From assembly GCA_001598975.1 (NCBI GenBank), contig BBXU01002103.1:1-56273 (forward strand): a DNA stretch of 56,273 bases, in the 5' to 3' direction. This document shows positions 9,530 to 32,753 of the stretch, piece by piece. The notes under the pieces are model-generated. The model made no database searches and was not told the origin of the DNA. It saw nothing but the letters and a program-made list of their open reading frames with translations. The DNA is from Parachlorella kessleri (Eukaryota; Chlorophyta; Trebouxiophyceae; Chlorellales; Chlorellaceae). Each line of letters begins with the position of its first letter. The stretch's first letter is position 1. A program made the translations under genes and the position numbers.

Positions 9530-12490
9530 TCATCTGAAAACATCTGCCAGCTCGTCATGTGGCAGCGGGTTGTCAGCCACATGCTGCTTGCGTGCTGCCT
9601 TACTCGCCACCTTGCCAGCGTACTTGCCAGACTGCTGCTTCTTGAGCAGCGCTCGTATCTGCGGAGCCGTAACAAGGGAAGGTTTGTATACAGGGAGCAC
9701 GCCCAAGTAAAGCTATTGGCAGTAGTCAGTTGTCAGCATATCCCGGCAATTGAGCATATGGAGTAAAGCATATGGGGCCAAATGTCAAGCAAGGGTAGTC
9801 CACGACACATGGGGAAGTGCTGCCAGCAAACAAGCAGGCCCATACTAGGCTCAAGCACTATTCGCCCAGAAGTACCACAACAACCCGACTGACCGTGTTG
9901 GGCGAGACGTATGTGGGATTCTCATATACGACTGGGCCCCCAAAACTACCGCTGAACATCTTGATGGGGTTCAGGCAGCACCGCGGCCCCACCTGCAGCA
10001 GCGGGAGCATGCGGCTTGTAAACATAAAGCATTGGAGCTCTGTTAAACCGAGCAGGTGTACTGTGATGACTCATACCTGTGTGCAAGGAAGGCGCCAAGA
10101 CTGTGCCGATAGCAAAGAGCCCAACCAGATCGAACAGAAACGTAAGACGGAGCAAGCAGCAGACCAGGAATGCAGCAGGGCTTATGCTTACCTCTACCAA
10201 GGTCACGTCATCCACCTTGGGCCTCTTCTTGTCAGGGTTTGGAAGCACCTGCAGCAGTGCGAGGAGCCGCCCATGATAGCTTGCCATGACGGGATCAGCC
10301 TGCCCCACGTGGCATGCGCATGGTCAAGCAGCTCCGACTTCTTGTCAAAAGCATGCTCTGCCTCTCAGATACAAGAGAAAGGTGCACACCTGGTAGTTGC
10401 GCAGCCAGATGCGCCCGTCTGCCACGCTGAAGCTGATGACGTGGTCAAAGAAGGGCTTGCTCTTGTGGTGCTTCTTGGGTGTGGCAAACACCTGCACGCA
10501 TGCATGCAGGTCAGGAAGTCCGGTGCACAAGCTCTTGCAAAGCTGGAGGCCCACTTGCCCTGCAAATGAAACCAGCGGTGTGTGCGGACCCTGCAGTAGT
10601 GCTCTCTGTCGCAAGCGACCCATTCCAAGCCTGGCTCTACAGCCTATCACAGCGTCTCCAAACGACAGGACGCTCCACACACACGCCTCCCTGCCAGGCA
10701 AGGCTCCCCGACCCCACCTGTGTGAGCATCTCCTTCAGGAGCTGCAGGTGCGGCTGCTGGTCGAAAGTGGCGTCAAAGCTGAGCACCGGCCGTGACCCCT
10801 TCAAGTGGTTGCCACTCAGCTTCAGCTCCGCCAGTGTGTGTACTGCAGGGCAGTACAAACTCATGATCGCATCCTATACGGGTTCCAATCCCATACGGGG
10901 CGGTTGGCACCATAAGGTCCCAGGCCTGGCCAGCTAGCATGGAGGACGCGCTGGGTGTTAGCACAGTGGGTGCATCGCATGGAACGGAAGCTGGTGGTTC
11001 AGTCAGGGCGACTACGCTGGTGCATGCCTCTAAGAGGCACAGCTGGACAGATGCCTCTATCATTGCCCACCACCCGGAATGGTTGCCGATACCCGCCACT
11101 GCCGCACTCTCAGCTCCTATCGCATTCACCCTCGTGCACCAGCCCTTTCAGTGCATACATGCGCAGCCACTGTAATCGCTCCAAACGCTGCTAACATTCC
11201 GCCTGAGCTTAGTTGCTGCTTGCAGTCCAAGGCTGCCTTCAAGCCCTTCTACGTCCCCTCCCCTTGAAGCTCCCATTCCCTCCCCTGCGACTCCCGCTCA
11301 CTCCTTCCCCGTCTATGGCCTGCCCGGGTCCTTGCTCACTATTGGTGATGTGGAACTTGGCGCAGGGGCCGTTGGGAGCCTTGGCCAGCCACAAGTACAA
11401 ATCCTTGTGTTTCCGCGCCTCGAAGAACATCACAGACGTGCAGCCCTGCAGCATAAACCACCGCACCAGCCTTGGTGGCGCTCCCTGTGAGCCTGGCTTG
11501 CGACCACGCCTAGAGACTACAAGGGGAGAGCTAAGGGGGCAACCGTCCCTGGTCCTTGGGGCTCGCAAGTGCGGCAGACATTCCTCGGAGGGGCCCTTGC
11601 GTGTAGGTGCTGTAGCTCAGCTGTCCTGGCTGGCAGAAACCCCCATGTCGGCTGGGCAGCACGGCTGCTTGGCTCGTGCTGCGACCTAAAGCTGGGATAA
11701 CCTCGGCACCTGACGGGCTAACCGCTCCACCACCACTTGCTTCTGCCTCCCTCGACAGCTATTTCAAAGGCTGCTCCCTGGCAGCTCGCCCCCAGCTGCT
11801 CAAGAGAGACACGCAACTCAAGCCTGCTGCCTTGCCTTCATGTCCGCCACCTCGTTGATGAGCTGCCGCTCCGACTTGGTATCCAGCTTGGCATCTTTTT
11901 TGGCATGCGGAACCAGCTGCACCAAGTCCAGCATCAAGTGCCGGAACCTGCACAAGGCGGGGCCACATCTGCTGAGCCTACCCACATCCAACCAGTCTTG
12001 GCAGCTTCAAAGCCCTAGAGGTGAGGGAAGGCTAGCATGGTGGCACTCACACAGCATATCCCCGTTAGAGCTGGCAACCCAGGCCAGAGCAGCAAGTCAA
12101 ACAACCGTGCTAAGCCTGTAATCAACATCTTAGCCCGCAGGCAGCAGGGCGCTTCCAGGAATGGTCTGTTCTAAAATCGTGATAGAGTGCCGAGCAGGTG
12201 CAAGTCTTAGAGTTAGTCTGCTGGGAACACCCAGTGTCATGAGCAACGGGCCCCCTCCCACACCATCCCCACATGCATGGGAAGCATGCTACACATGCCG
12301 CAAGGGCTCAGGCACAGTCAGCTCCTCACCTGAAGGTGATGCCTCTGCTAGACAGCACGAGCACCTTCTCCTTATTCTTAAACCCATTGGAGCTAGGCAG
12401 CCCGTCCACCCCCTTTTGCTGCTTAGCTGCGGGCTGCGGCGCCTCTTCCTGCGGCTCTGCTGCTGCTTTTCGTTTCTGGCTCCTCGCCAT
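9530..12490 (-). CDS. BRX1: BRX1-type ribosome biogenesis protein (BRIX domain)
   Basis: Exons: 12330-12490, 11836-11947, 11340-11445, 10718-10842, 10390-10491, 10192-10248, 9894-9992 and 9530-9658; 296 aa, close to yeast Brx1. After a basic N-terminus (MARSQKRKAAAEP), the BRIX domain starts at NKEKVLVLSSRGITF. It continues through MLDLVQLVPHAKKDAKLD, SVMFFEARKHKDLYLWLA, HTLAELKLSGNHLKGSRP, SKPFFDHVISFSV and GSFGGPVVYENPTYVSPN, in the order of known BRX1 proteins. The protein works in the nucleolus in early 60S pre-ribosome assembly with EBP2 and other factors. The tail is lysine-rich and ends LPHDELADVFR. Intron 2 (11446-11835) uses a GC donor (AAG then GCAAGG). It is divergent from MAP3K epsilon across 573 bp. 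Confidence 0.95.
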
Positions 12491-13063
12491 GACGCCAATG
12501 CTCTGCTGGTCGCAATGTGCAAGGTCCTTTCTGCCAGTCAATGTGTACACGTACGGTGGAAACAACGTATTTGCGTATGAGTACTCAAATAATTGTATCT
12601 CGTTGCCATGGACATGCTTTGGGAGACACACCGTCACAGAGGGCGCCAAAGCGGGAGCCCAAGTTGAGTTCTCCTGCAGTACCAAGCATTGTTGCAAGCT
12701 TTCTTTTCACAGGCGGTCCCTTGATATCTTGCTTACTCTTTGCCAATCCTTGTTCCGTGAAACTTTCCCATCCTGTAACTGCACCAGGGTTTGCCGCTCT
12801 GTGCTGTTTGGTTAACGAGATGACTGCCTTAACGAGTGATCTGTCACTGTTTTGATATATACTGGGTGCCAACGGGTGCTGTGTGTGTGCCCAACTGCCT
12901 GCCGCGGAAGACACGGCCCTTGGCTGTGTTGAGAAACAGCAAGACGGGCCAACCACGCTATTCAATCACGGAAGGACTGTAGAGCCAAGGTTGGAGCAGT
13001 TGGCGAGCAGTGCCCAAGTACCAGGTGCCCTCCCGCAGTTGGCAAGCAGAGGCAGGCAGAGGC
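12491..13063. promoter_or_regulatory. Shared upstream region of BRX1 and MAP3K epsilon
   Basis: 573 bp between two divergent start codons, so it must hold both promoters and 5' UTRs. An AT-rich GATATATACT element lies at 12854-12863, about 200 nt before the MAP3K start. No ORF here resembles a protein family. Confidence 0.5.
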
Positions 13064-23006
<9,943 letters not shown>

Positions 23007-23100
23007 CTGGGGCCCGCTCGTCAGCGCCTTTCTGCCGGCTGTATAAGAGGTGTACAAATGAATGCAAGGGTTTGAGCTCTATGGCTGGTGTACCCATTCG

Positions 23101-23105
23101 TGTAA
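23101..23105 (+). terminator. Putative TGTAA polyadenylation signal for MAP3K epsilon
   Basis: TGTAA 95 nt past the TGA at 23004-23006. The convergent spacer 23007-23961 otherwise holds the two 3' UTRs and no recognisable gene. Confidence 0.6.
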
Positions 23106-23961
23106 TCAGGGACCATTGACGCTAGCAAGCTGCCTTTGCACCCTTGCATTTGCGCTATATGCACGTTGGTTGTGTTGGCCTGGCTGGCTAGAGGTGGTCT
23201 TGACAGTAAGTGAGCTGGGGCATCTCGTGGTATGTACCTAACTGGTGGGGCTGCCATGGTCCTTGTGCCTGCCTGCATGTTTGGTTGCTTGTGAAACTCT
23301 TGTGGTTTGGGCCCAGCTTGATCATGCATCACTGACCATGCTGTCGAGGAGCGCTGTCTTTGAGCATGAGCTGCACCCGGGTGAACTCTGGACACATGTA
23401 TCTCCCATAGGGGACGTTTCTCTGGCGCAACTGCGCAGCGGCCAAAAGTGGCATCTCCTCATGCAGCGCATGCGCCAACAACTCTTGGCTAAATACTACT
23501 AAGTACCAGTTCCTACCTTTCTCATGTCCAACTCAAACCTTCTGCCTGGAATTGAATGGTGTGACCCAGTATGTGCAATCAACCTTGCCTGGGGCTGGAG
23601 GCAGCCTCTTGCAGCAACACACATTGCTTACCGGAAGTACCAGTTAGAATGGGCCTGACCTACTGGCATTCACTATCTTAGCAGCGCCAAGAGCAGTTGA
23701 GGACGATGCATGCTACAACATAACAAGATTTGTGGCAGTTAAGGCCAAATAGGAGCATGTTCATGCTGGCACAATATATTCCACCGAGCAAGATGCAACA
23801 TTTCATGCAAGTGCAGGGGGTGCACATGTGAACTAGACTCCGCCTCACGAAATGAAATTCAGCAGTTCGCAGTTTGCAGTCACACCCTGGAGAAATGACC
23901 CCTCCACAATCACCTCGCCAACCCAGTCAGGGCAATTGGAAACTTCCAGCCCTGTCAGGGG

Positions 23962-26900
23962 CTATGCCGGCCCTTGCCTGGTCCCGCCCTCGACCCAGCG
24001 CAGCCACAGGCCCCTATACACATCCTCCAGCTGCCGCACAAAAGCAGGGGCGTCACACATCCTGCTCGTCAGCATGCGCTGCCGCAGGCCCTGCCGCAGC
24101 TCACTCAAGCGCTGGATGTCCCGTGTCAGCTCGGCCGCCTTGCGCACATACTCGTCAGCTGCAGGCAGGCACATGTGGGGCGACTTTCATACAGGACGTA
24201 GGAGGTTTCTCTAGCTTCTAGACCGGCACTGTGAGCATAGACATGCAACCAACAAGCCAGCCACAGCCAAATCCCTGGCACCCAGCAGAGGTCGGGACAG
24301 ACTCCTGCCACTTGCAACCATCATAAGTCTAGCAACACGCAAACCTGGGACCTGAGCTGCCCCATTGGGGGATACGACACCGCGATGCACTGCCCTGCCA
24401 CAGCTACATTTGCCTGCTGCCCACAGCCATCACCCAGCTTCGTCACTTCACCCGGAAGACAAATCAGCCTCAGATACCTCGGCCAGACAGTCACCTGAGC
24501 GTGCCACCCACTCATCGCCCAGGCCCAGTGCTGCCAGCAGGCTTGCGCCCACGTTGTGTGCATGGCACTTGCCTGCCATGGTCAGCACAGGTACACCTGC
24601 AGACAAGCCAATGCCAGGCTTGTCAGTCTCCACACCTCCCCAACGCCGTGCGAGAAAACAGGCTCGTGCAGAGAATGGGGGAGCAAGCAACCTGCAACGC
24701 TACTCCTCTACAACATGTACTTTTCGCATAGGGATGTGTCACCAACCAAATCCGGCTCCCACTTTTCCAAACAAGCACCTACAACTCGTCCACGGACATG
24801 GGAACAGCGCAGCACAGCAGGACCCACCCATGTACAGTGCCTCAGTTGTGGTGGTGGTGCCGGCGTAGGGGAAGGGATCCAGGCCCACGTCCATCCAGGC
24901 ATACTGGGACAGGTGGTCGCGGTTGGCGGCAGCCAAGGGCAGCAGGTCCACCTGTAACAGACATAGCCAGGCACGACCCAAGTCAGGTGGCAGGGCCGGG
25001 CCAGGGACCTGGTATGACTGCTTTGCTGCCTCCCCTGCACCCCGCTCGGCTGCAGGCACGCCCGTTGATCCCGAGTCGGATGTATACCACCAAGCAATCA
25101 CCACCCACCAAATTTCCATCCAACCACCGCACGGGCTATCCAATGCGCAGTGGGACAATGACGTCCCTCAGGCCCAGTTCAACGCTGCTGCAGCCCAGTA
25201 CTGGAAGGTCCAAACCCGCTCTCAGATCAACCCCGGCTTCCCAAACTCAAGCAAGCCTGCACGGCATTGCAATTCCCATTTTATGCCCGCCGACGCCTCC
25301 CCCTTGGGCCCTGCCTGTCCAGCCTCTCACCCTGCTCCGGTCCACCCCCGCCTCCTCAAAGAGCCGCCAGTAGTGGTTCCGCACCACCTCACAGGCCAAG
25401 GGCTTGTTCTTCAAGACCAGACGGCTGCCCGGTACCCCAAGCAAGACGCGCGCCCACAGCCGCAGCACCTGCCAAAGGCAGAGGGGGAGAGGGAGAGGGA
25501 GAAGAACGTTGAAGCAGACCCCAATAAGAAAATGGGGTCGGAGAAAGCTCCGGCAGTGGCTGCTGATGCTGGTGCATGCCCAACCAAAGAATGCTCGACA
25601 GCCAACCCAACACAAAGCAGTGCTAATGCAGGCTGAGGGATCGCCAAATGAGCAAAACCCCCCAAAAGCCTGACATCCAGTCACACAGGTCGGGCCTGCC
25701 CACCACCATGCCTTAAACAGCAGTACCCATGGGTGTGCGCCCAGGGCATCTTGCCATGCAGCGGGGGCGGGGTATGCCGACAAGGAGCTCCCACCTCCGG
25801 CGTTTGCTTGGCGAGGGCGTTGAAAGAGCCAAAAGTGATGAAGCCATTGCGGAGGGCAGGCAGGGGCGCCACCGGGGGCGCATCATCGGCGGGCGTGTAA
25901 CAGAGGAAGCAGCCAGGCAGGCGGACCAGCTCTTCTGCAGCAGCCACAGCAGCCGGTGGGATTGGACAGCGTGGGCAGCCCACCACACCATTGACCTGAC
26001 CGGGGGCACATGAAAAGCGCGGAGGCAGAAGGTTGAGGCTACTGCATGGGGCAGCACGGTAGTGACCTAGTTGGAGTCCCAGCGCACATCTGCACAAGCC
26101 TATAGCCTCTTTGCAAAAGGCGACCGAGAGCAGGCAAGTGGTGCACGGGCCTGGCTGAGTTTCGCGCACCTGTGAAGCTTTGGGTGGTCTCCTCGGGGTC
26201 ACAGATGGCATCAGTCAGGCGGTAGTCAACCCTGCTCAAGCCCGTGCTGTTGGGGTACCCGATCCAGGTCACCTGCAGCATGCAAGGCAGGGCTAGGCTC
26301 TGCTGGCAGCAGCCCAAGTGCAAGGGCTTGCAAGGTAATCGCATGCCATGACATGACATGGCGGCCCCATGCCGCCTCATGGGTCACGCCCCATGTGACA
26401 AAAAGTCACACGCCAGAGTGGGCGCAAAGCATGTACAGGTGATCGCATGCGGCCAGCAGCACTTGCACACCTGGATTGGGGCTGGACGGCGAGCCATAGT
26501 CCCCAACCGATTGTGCGCCGTGTGGCCAGTAAGCTCAACAAGTATGTCCACCTGCAGAAAGCATGGGATGCCATGAGTCCTTGCACTATTCGAATCCCAC
26601 AGAGGGCAACCAGTGCAGTCCGTCGGATGCCATGCAACACCACCCACGCCGCTGCCCACGATGGTGCTGCTCCATGACGTGGCACACACCCCGCTGCCCC
26701 TACCAGCCCATGCCGAGCTAGTTACTGGCCACCCGCAAAGAACAGCATCACTGCCAAAAGCGGCCGGGCCGCAGCCATTAGATGCTAGTCGCACCTTGTC
26801 CTCCCTGACCAGCTGCCCCAACTCTGCTTCTGTGAGCCGGGTCACGTCCCGCCACGTGCCGCCAGCCGCCGTGACCTCTCGTCGGAGCTTTTCTGTTTTA

Positions 26901-29900
26901 TGATCGGCCTGCAGGTCAGCAGGCAGCAGTGAGCGGTGTCAGCGGCCTATGTTTGTCTGCAGCGCTCATGATGCATAAGGCAGCAAGGTGCTGTGGCTCA
27001 GACTTGCCCGCGTGCATGGAGTTTAGTGGAGGCAAAAGGCATGCTCCCATGGGCCCTGCCTTTTTGAAAATAGCATTGTTTAACAGAATTCGATCAAGCA
27101 TAATCAGAGGAGTGGCAGAGAGCAACAGCAGCAGCCACCACACCTTGGGGACGCAGCAGTACACGATGTGCCGCACTCTGGCGGGGTCGTGGTGGGCCAG
27201 GGGCGCCTCAGCAAAGTAGGACACTGAGTGGGTGAAGAGGTCAGGGGAGATGTAGCCAACCTGCACAGGAGCAGGGAGCCAGCAAGCTAGTACCGACGGC
27301 AGCACAGGTGGTAGAGTTTCGAGTTCAGTGGGGTCCAGGTGACTCTAGTCTGCTCTACAGCTTACCGCCACACGCCATGCTGCCAGCAGACTCACAAGTG
27401 AGGCCAACAAAGCACCAGGACAATTGATGCACGGGAACCATATGAGGTAAATGCCAAGTCTTGATGGCATGCACCACCAGGCCACGCGCCAGGCAGAAAG
27501 GCATGCATCGAGACATGAGCGTACGGACTGGCAAGTGGCAGCTGGAAAGAGAGTGAGATGTAAGGCCGCCTTGCAGAACACGGCCACCAGCAACTGCACA
27601 GCCCACCGTACAAGCGCATACAACACTCATAACTGAGCGCCATGTGAAGCAGCCACGCCTCCTTACCACGAGCGGCCGCCCCTCGGTCGTGTCAACGTCT
27701 GCTGGCGAGAGGGGCGGCAGGGGCTTGTGCCGCGCCTCAAATTCCCTGCCCCAGTCAGCGTGTGCTGCGCAGACCAGCTCCGTCTCTCCATGGTGGACAT
27801 AGTTCAACCCCAGGAGCCGGTTCTGCCCTGCAGGCACACGCAATACCACACATACGTTCTATTACACCTTCACCACAGCACGCTGCTTCGAGAACACTAA
27901 CCCCAGTCCTATGATGCTGGACACGTGGCGACACGCACGCCTGAGCAGGTGCAAACTTAAGGGTTGCACTGGCACAGCAGGGGCGGCTGCCACAGGTGCA
28001 GCGCTGGTCGTGCCTGCCCTCCCTTCCATCCCCGCCGCGGCATACACATGCCCTGCCTTGCCTGCGTTCCTGTTGGTCGGGTCTAGCTCCAGGCACTTCT
28101 CATAGCTGGCAATGGCATCCGGTACCACACCCACATCACGCTGCAGGAAGGGCATGAAGAAAACCCCTTAATGCTGCTGTCCATGGATAAGAGGGGCCCG
28201 AAGCAAGCCCATGGAGACTGTTGTCCATGGATAAGAAGGGCTCCCTTCTCACGCAGCCACCAGGGAAGCGATGCTGTTAATGGTAGAAGGGCATGAAGCA
28301 AAAGACATGACAACCGAGGTACCATTGCACCCTCCTTGGCATCTATCCAGACCCTCTAGCCCCTTTTCCCCCCCTCTTCCAACTCATCAACTTCGCTCAG
28401 CTATCTTGTTTCACCGCGTGCATTCCGACTAAATAATTGACATGTTGCAGACCAGACGTGCCACCGACCTATCCCTTGGCATGCCACGACGCTACTCAAC
28501 CCAGTGTCGCCGCTGCCCAAACCAACCACTGGGGCCAGCGCAGCACTACAGCTCACACACAGCCTTGCCTTGCCTGCAGCACTCCCAGGTTATTGTAGGC
28601 CTCTGCATACGTGGGTGCCGCCATGACGGCAGCCTGCAGGAGGTTGAGCGCCTCCTGGGCTCGCCCTTGTTGTGTGTACAGCACAGCCAGGTTGTTCAAG
28701 GCCTGCAGGCAGGTGCGAGGGTTGGCAGGGATGTGTGGGTGGTTCAGAACTCGGGTTTTATCCCCAAGCGCGTAGCCCGGTGAGTCTACAAGCACCATCT
28801 CATACAAGCTCCATTGGAGGGGCAAGCGTTGGGGTAGGGCAAGAGACTGCCTTTAGCGCTCTCCTGCCAACACCAGCCACCTGCATGCTACCCACGCCGC
28901 CCTCCTCTTTGATATCCCCCACCCACACACACGCGCACGCACGCACACGCGCACACATGCCTACGCTTCGCGCCACCCCTTACCCTCGCGCTGTTGCGAC
29001 GCTTGGCCATGCCGTGGACGCTGCCTGGTAGCAAAGCATAGCCCCATCCCGGCTGCCCAGCTCCCCATGCAGCCACTCATGCTCATCCCAGCCCGGTGAA
29101 CAACTGGCCGCTCCCACTGCAGCCTCGCCTTCTAACCCCCGCCGGCCTCACCACCCTCGCCAGCAACTGCCCCTACCTCAGGTCTCCACCTGTGCAGCGT
29201 CTCAGGTCCCTACCTGTGGGCAGTTTCAGGTGCCTTCCCGGTGGAAACTGCAGCTACACACCAGTGTGACACCTTAAGTGCCTACCTGAGGGAAATTTGG
29301 GCGCGCGTCCAGCGCTGCCTGGTAGCACAGCATGGCCCTCTCAAGGTTGCCCAGCTCTCGGTGAAGTACCCCCAGGTTGTTGTGGGCCTCGGCGCAGGTT
29401 GGCGCAACGTGAAGGGCCGTCTCGTACCTGCCCCGGGCAAAAGGGGGGCGCAAGGGCAGCTGTGTGGGTGCGGTGCACCAGGGAGGATCTGTGCAGCAAA
29501 TCGGGCATCAGCATCAAGCAACAGGGTCATGCACAAATACGCAGCACAGCGCAGGATGTGCTAGTTGTTCAGCATCTCACATCTGCTCCGTCTAGCCGGA
29601 TGTTTGCAGAGGCACGCTACCCCCCCCCCCCCAAAAAAAAAACACCTGTGCTGGCGTCACTGGGACAACCAGCGGCATCTCCCTTCCACCGCTGCCAGCT
29701 GCACCACCATGGCATCAGTCACTTCACCCAACGCCCGTGGACAATCCTGACACTAACAACATGTACACCTATGAGCACGCGACACTGCACCAGGCAGAAC
29801 CCCTGCTAATAGAGGCTGCTGCAGCTACTCACATGAAGATAGCCTTGTCGTACTCCCCCTGCTCAGTGAAGGCCACCCCCAGGTTGTACAGAGCATCTGG

Positions 29901-32250
29901 GTGGCGCGGCTTGAGCGCTAGCGCCCGCTCGTACAGCCGAATGCCCTCATCCAGCTTGCCTGCACCACGCACACGGAGACTGCATCACATATGCTTCGAA
30001 GTGCATGTTCCCCCCCCCACCAGGCTTGTGCCAACCCAGCGTCAGAACTCTTACACCGACCTGAACTCCTCACCCCGTTATTAGCCGCCACACGACCCAC
30101 ACTGTCTGCAAAGGAACTTGCACCACATCTAAGATGGTACTGCACGTGATAGGAAGGACTCAGACAGCAGTTTGGGCGCCAGCTGCGTTATTAAGCAGGC
30201 AGAATCGAATGCGGGTAACAAGCTGCAAGCACAAGGCCGTTTAGATACATTTCCATAGTGCCAAGCATCCCAGGGCGTACGCCGCCCTGCCCAAACCCAG
30301 CTCAGCTGCAGACTGCCCTACCTGCCGCGACTGACAACCACAGCCCCCCTCCTCCTGTGTTACCTGTCAGCTTGATGTGGGTCCCCAGGTCGGTAAGTGC
30401 CACTGCCAGGTTGGCCTGTACCACTGCTAGGTTGGGGGCGGCTGCCAGCGAGCGCTCATACGAAGTAATGGCTTCCTCCAACAAGCCCTGCAAAATCCAG
30501 GGGACAGAGAAGCCACATACCTTGCAGACTCACAGCGCACTGGAACTGTGCTTCTGCTGGGAAGGGTGTGACCCTCTCCTGTGGCCTCTAGACGTAGTCA
30601 CCACGCTTGCTAATCAGGCCACCACCCTTCTTGGGCTTGCGTATGGTAGCCCTCCATGGTGTCTTAAATGCGCAGGCCTCCGCGTTGACCACGTCTACCA
30701 GTGTGCAGCCTACCTGCGTGGCAGCCTCTGGGGCAGTGGCCCCATCAGCCCCACTACCCACACCTGCCTGCCAATACACACACCTTCCACTTTCCACTAT
30801 TACAACTGGGCCAGAAGCTACCAACTCATTACTGCCGCACCTGTGCCTTGTAAAGGACCCCCATATTGCAGTGGGCTTCTGCGTACCGAGGCTCCAGGCG
30901 TACAGCCTCCCCATAGTGCTCTAGGGCAGCCTCAGTATCGCCTCTCTCCGCCGCAGCGACACCTAGGTTGTAGTGGGCGGGGGCGTAGGAGGGGCACACC
31001 GCCACTGCTCGCTGGTACATGTCAGACCACCGGCGGCTGCTGGTAGTGGGAGCAGGGGCCGAGGTAACGCTGCCCTGCACTTTGAGCTGGGTGCCTGCAG
31101 GCAAGCCAGGTGGCATCATCAACCACAGCGCCCACTGAACACTGTCTGCAAATGCCGGCCCTGCGCTGCAACTATTGCTAACTCGCAACTGCTGCTCAAT
31201 TCCAAAGACAGCAGCGCAGAAGGGAGAGCAGCGTAACTGCAGTAACAGTACGCGGCACCCTTGTTGGAACCCGGCCCTGCTCCACCCAACACTTCCATGC
31301 GCAGCTAGCAACTGCCTTCACTACCAACCCAGATTGCCACGCTAGTGCACCAACCTAGGTCTGTGAGCACGATAGCCAACGCCCTGGCGACCTCCTCCCT
31401 GAGAGTAGCAGCATCTGATCCACTGCTAAATGCTAGCTCCCCGGCCAGCGGGTCATCTGCTGCCGCTGCGCCTGCTGCCCCTCCAGGTGCCTGCAATGCT
31501 GCTGCTGCCTTCTCCAGTGCTGCAAGCGCATCCTCCAGGAGTCCGCTATCCTTGTAGATACAGGCACAGCCCAAGAGGGCTGGCACATGGGAGGGGTCGA
31601 CAGCTAGGGCGCCGGCAAATGCTGCCAACGCCTGCAGCCAGTGTGGGGGCGGGTGGAGGGAACAACAAAGTCACCCTCCCAGGGGGAGCAAGCTCTGTGC
31701 ACCAAGGAGGGTCTCCGCTCCATTGCATAGTCTCAGGGGCAAGGCGAGTCAACTTGGTGCCAGAATAGGCCTGGCGATTTTGGGTAGATGCGGTATTTAC
31801 TTGCAAATGTGGTTCCCGTGACCCAGCCGCCAGCAAGCCGCCGGATAGCATGTAACATTTCTATATGGCATGGCAAAGAAGCATCTCGGACTGGCTGTAG
31901 GACTGCCAACTCACCAGGGGCTTGTTGTTCGCTAGGCAGCGGCCCTTCAGGCACAGCGCCTCTACGTGCGAGGGCTGCTGGGTCAACAAGGGCTCCAAGG
32001 CTGCCAGCGCGTCCTGTGGGCGACCTCTTTCAGCCAACAGCTGGGCTAGTGCAAACTGGCGCTCGAGCATGGCATCCCCTGTGCAGCTGAGGCTGGCAAG
32101 ATGGGTGGCGGTGGCATTGCAAGATGCCATGCCATTGGGGATAGCAGGACAGGGCCCACTTTTCCATTCTCCTTCCTGAATGGTACAAGCCTCCTCTGCT
32201 GCACTAAAACCTGGCTGTGTACCGCCCGTGTCATGTGGTGCTGGGGTCAT
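23962..32250 (-). CDS. SPY: SPINDLY-type protein O-glycosyltransferase (TPR + GT41)
   Basis: Eighteen exons: 31915-32250, 31355-31631, 30841-31094, 30364-30487, 29833-29959, 29286-29427, 28574-28702, 28062-28140, 27667-27827, 27144-27260, 26795-26908, 26471-26551, 26170-26272, 25795-25934, 25331-25468, 24828-24951, 24495-24596, 23962-24158; 2745 nt, 914 aa, matching plant SPINDLY in length. The N-terminal half is a run of TPRs (LDEGIRLYERALALKPRHPD, YAEAYNNLGVLQRD, AIASYEKCLELDP). It then runs through NAGQNRLLGLNYVHHGE, VGYISPDLFTHSVSYF, VDILVELTGHTAHNRLGTM, VTWIGYPNSTGL, NGFITFGSFNALAK, SRLVLKNKPLACEV, DPFPYAGTTTTTEALYMG and VPVLTMAGKCHAHNVG, the GT41-fold catalytic part. Plant SPY is a nuclear/cytosolic protein O-fucosyltransferase that modifies DELLA and other regulators; whether this one uses GDP-fucose is inferred. 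An in-frame stop precedes the ATG. Introns 7 and 8 are GC-AG. The stop is TAG. Confidence 0.94.
28178..28241. repeat. Direct repeat in SPY intron 7
   Basis: The 20-mer TGTCCATGGATAAGARGGGC occurs at 28178-28197 and 28222-28241 with one mismatch. GAAGGGCATGAAG also recurs at about 28148 and 28286. The repeats sit next to a GC-type splice donor but show no ORF or terminal inverted repeats. Confidence 0.75.
29620..29642. repeat. Homopolymer run C13-A10 in a SPY intron
   Basis: Thirteen C followed directly by ten A on the plus strand, inside the intron between 29428 and 29832. Run length may be unreliable. Confidence 0.8.
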
Positions 32251-32753
32251 TGGCGAGGTATCTGCAACCTTTTCGGCGCCTCAACCAAGCACATCGCAGC
32301 CACAACCGCAGCCAGTGTTTTGGAATGAAACGAGAGTGCTGCGGGAACGTGCTGTGCTCCAGAAGGCGCTCCCGCCTCTTTGCTCCAGCCAAGCACAGTC
32401 CCTGGAAGCCAAGGCTCGTCTATAACACAAGCAGGATCTCCTACAATACACTTTCGGTCTTGTAGAAAGCCGTAGCTTGCATGTACTACAAGCCTTGCCT
32501 TGACAAGAGCGGCAGTGACATACCTCAAGGGAGCCTTTGGTAGTTGCGTACACACCTTAGCAACACGGGACCAACTTGTCTAGAAGTTTCTGAAAACGGC
32601 GACCAAGGCACAAACAAGGCAACTGATATGGATGCACAAAGAAGGCGTACATGCAGAGAATTTACCCACGCACTTGCTGTCTCGCTCACTATAGCTAGTT
32701 GCTTATCCCTGTAGCTGCGCTCAATGGTTTCAACAACAACAAAGCTCCAGCTG
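32251..32753. other. Spacer between SPY start and USP22 stop
   Basis: 503 bp that must contain the SPY promoter and 5' UTR and the USP22 3' UTR, both minus strand. I see no TATA element or gene. Confidence 0.5.

Noticed and set aside
13010..13063. Earlier start for MAP3K epsilon at 13010
   Set aside because: That codon is GTG; the first in-frame ATG is at 13064.
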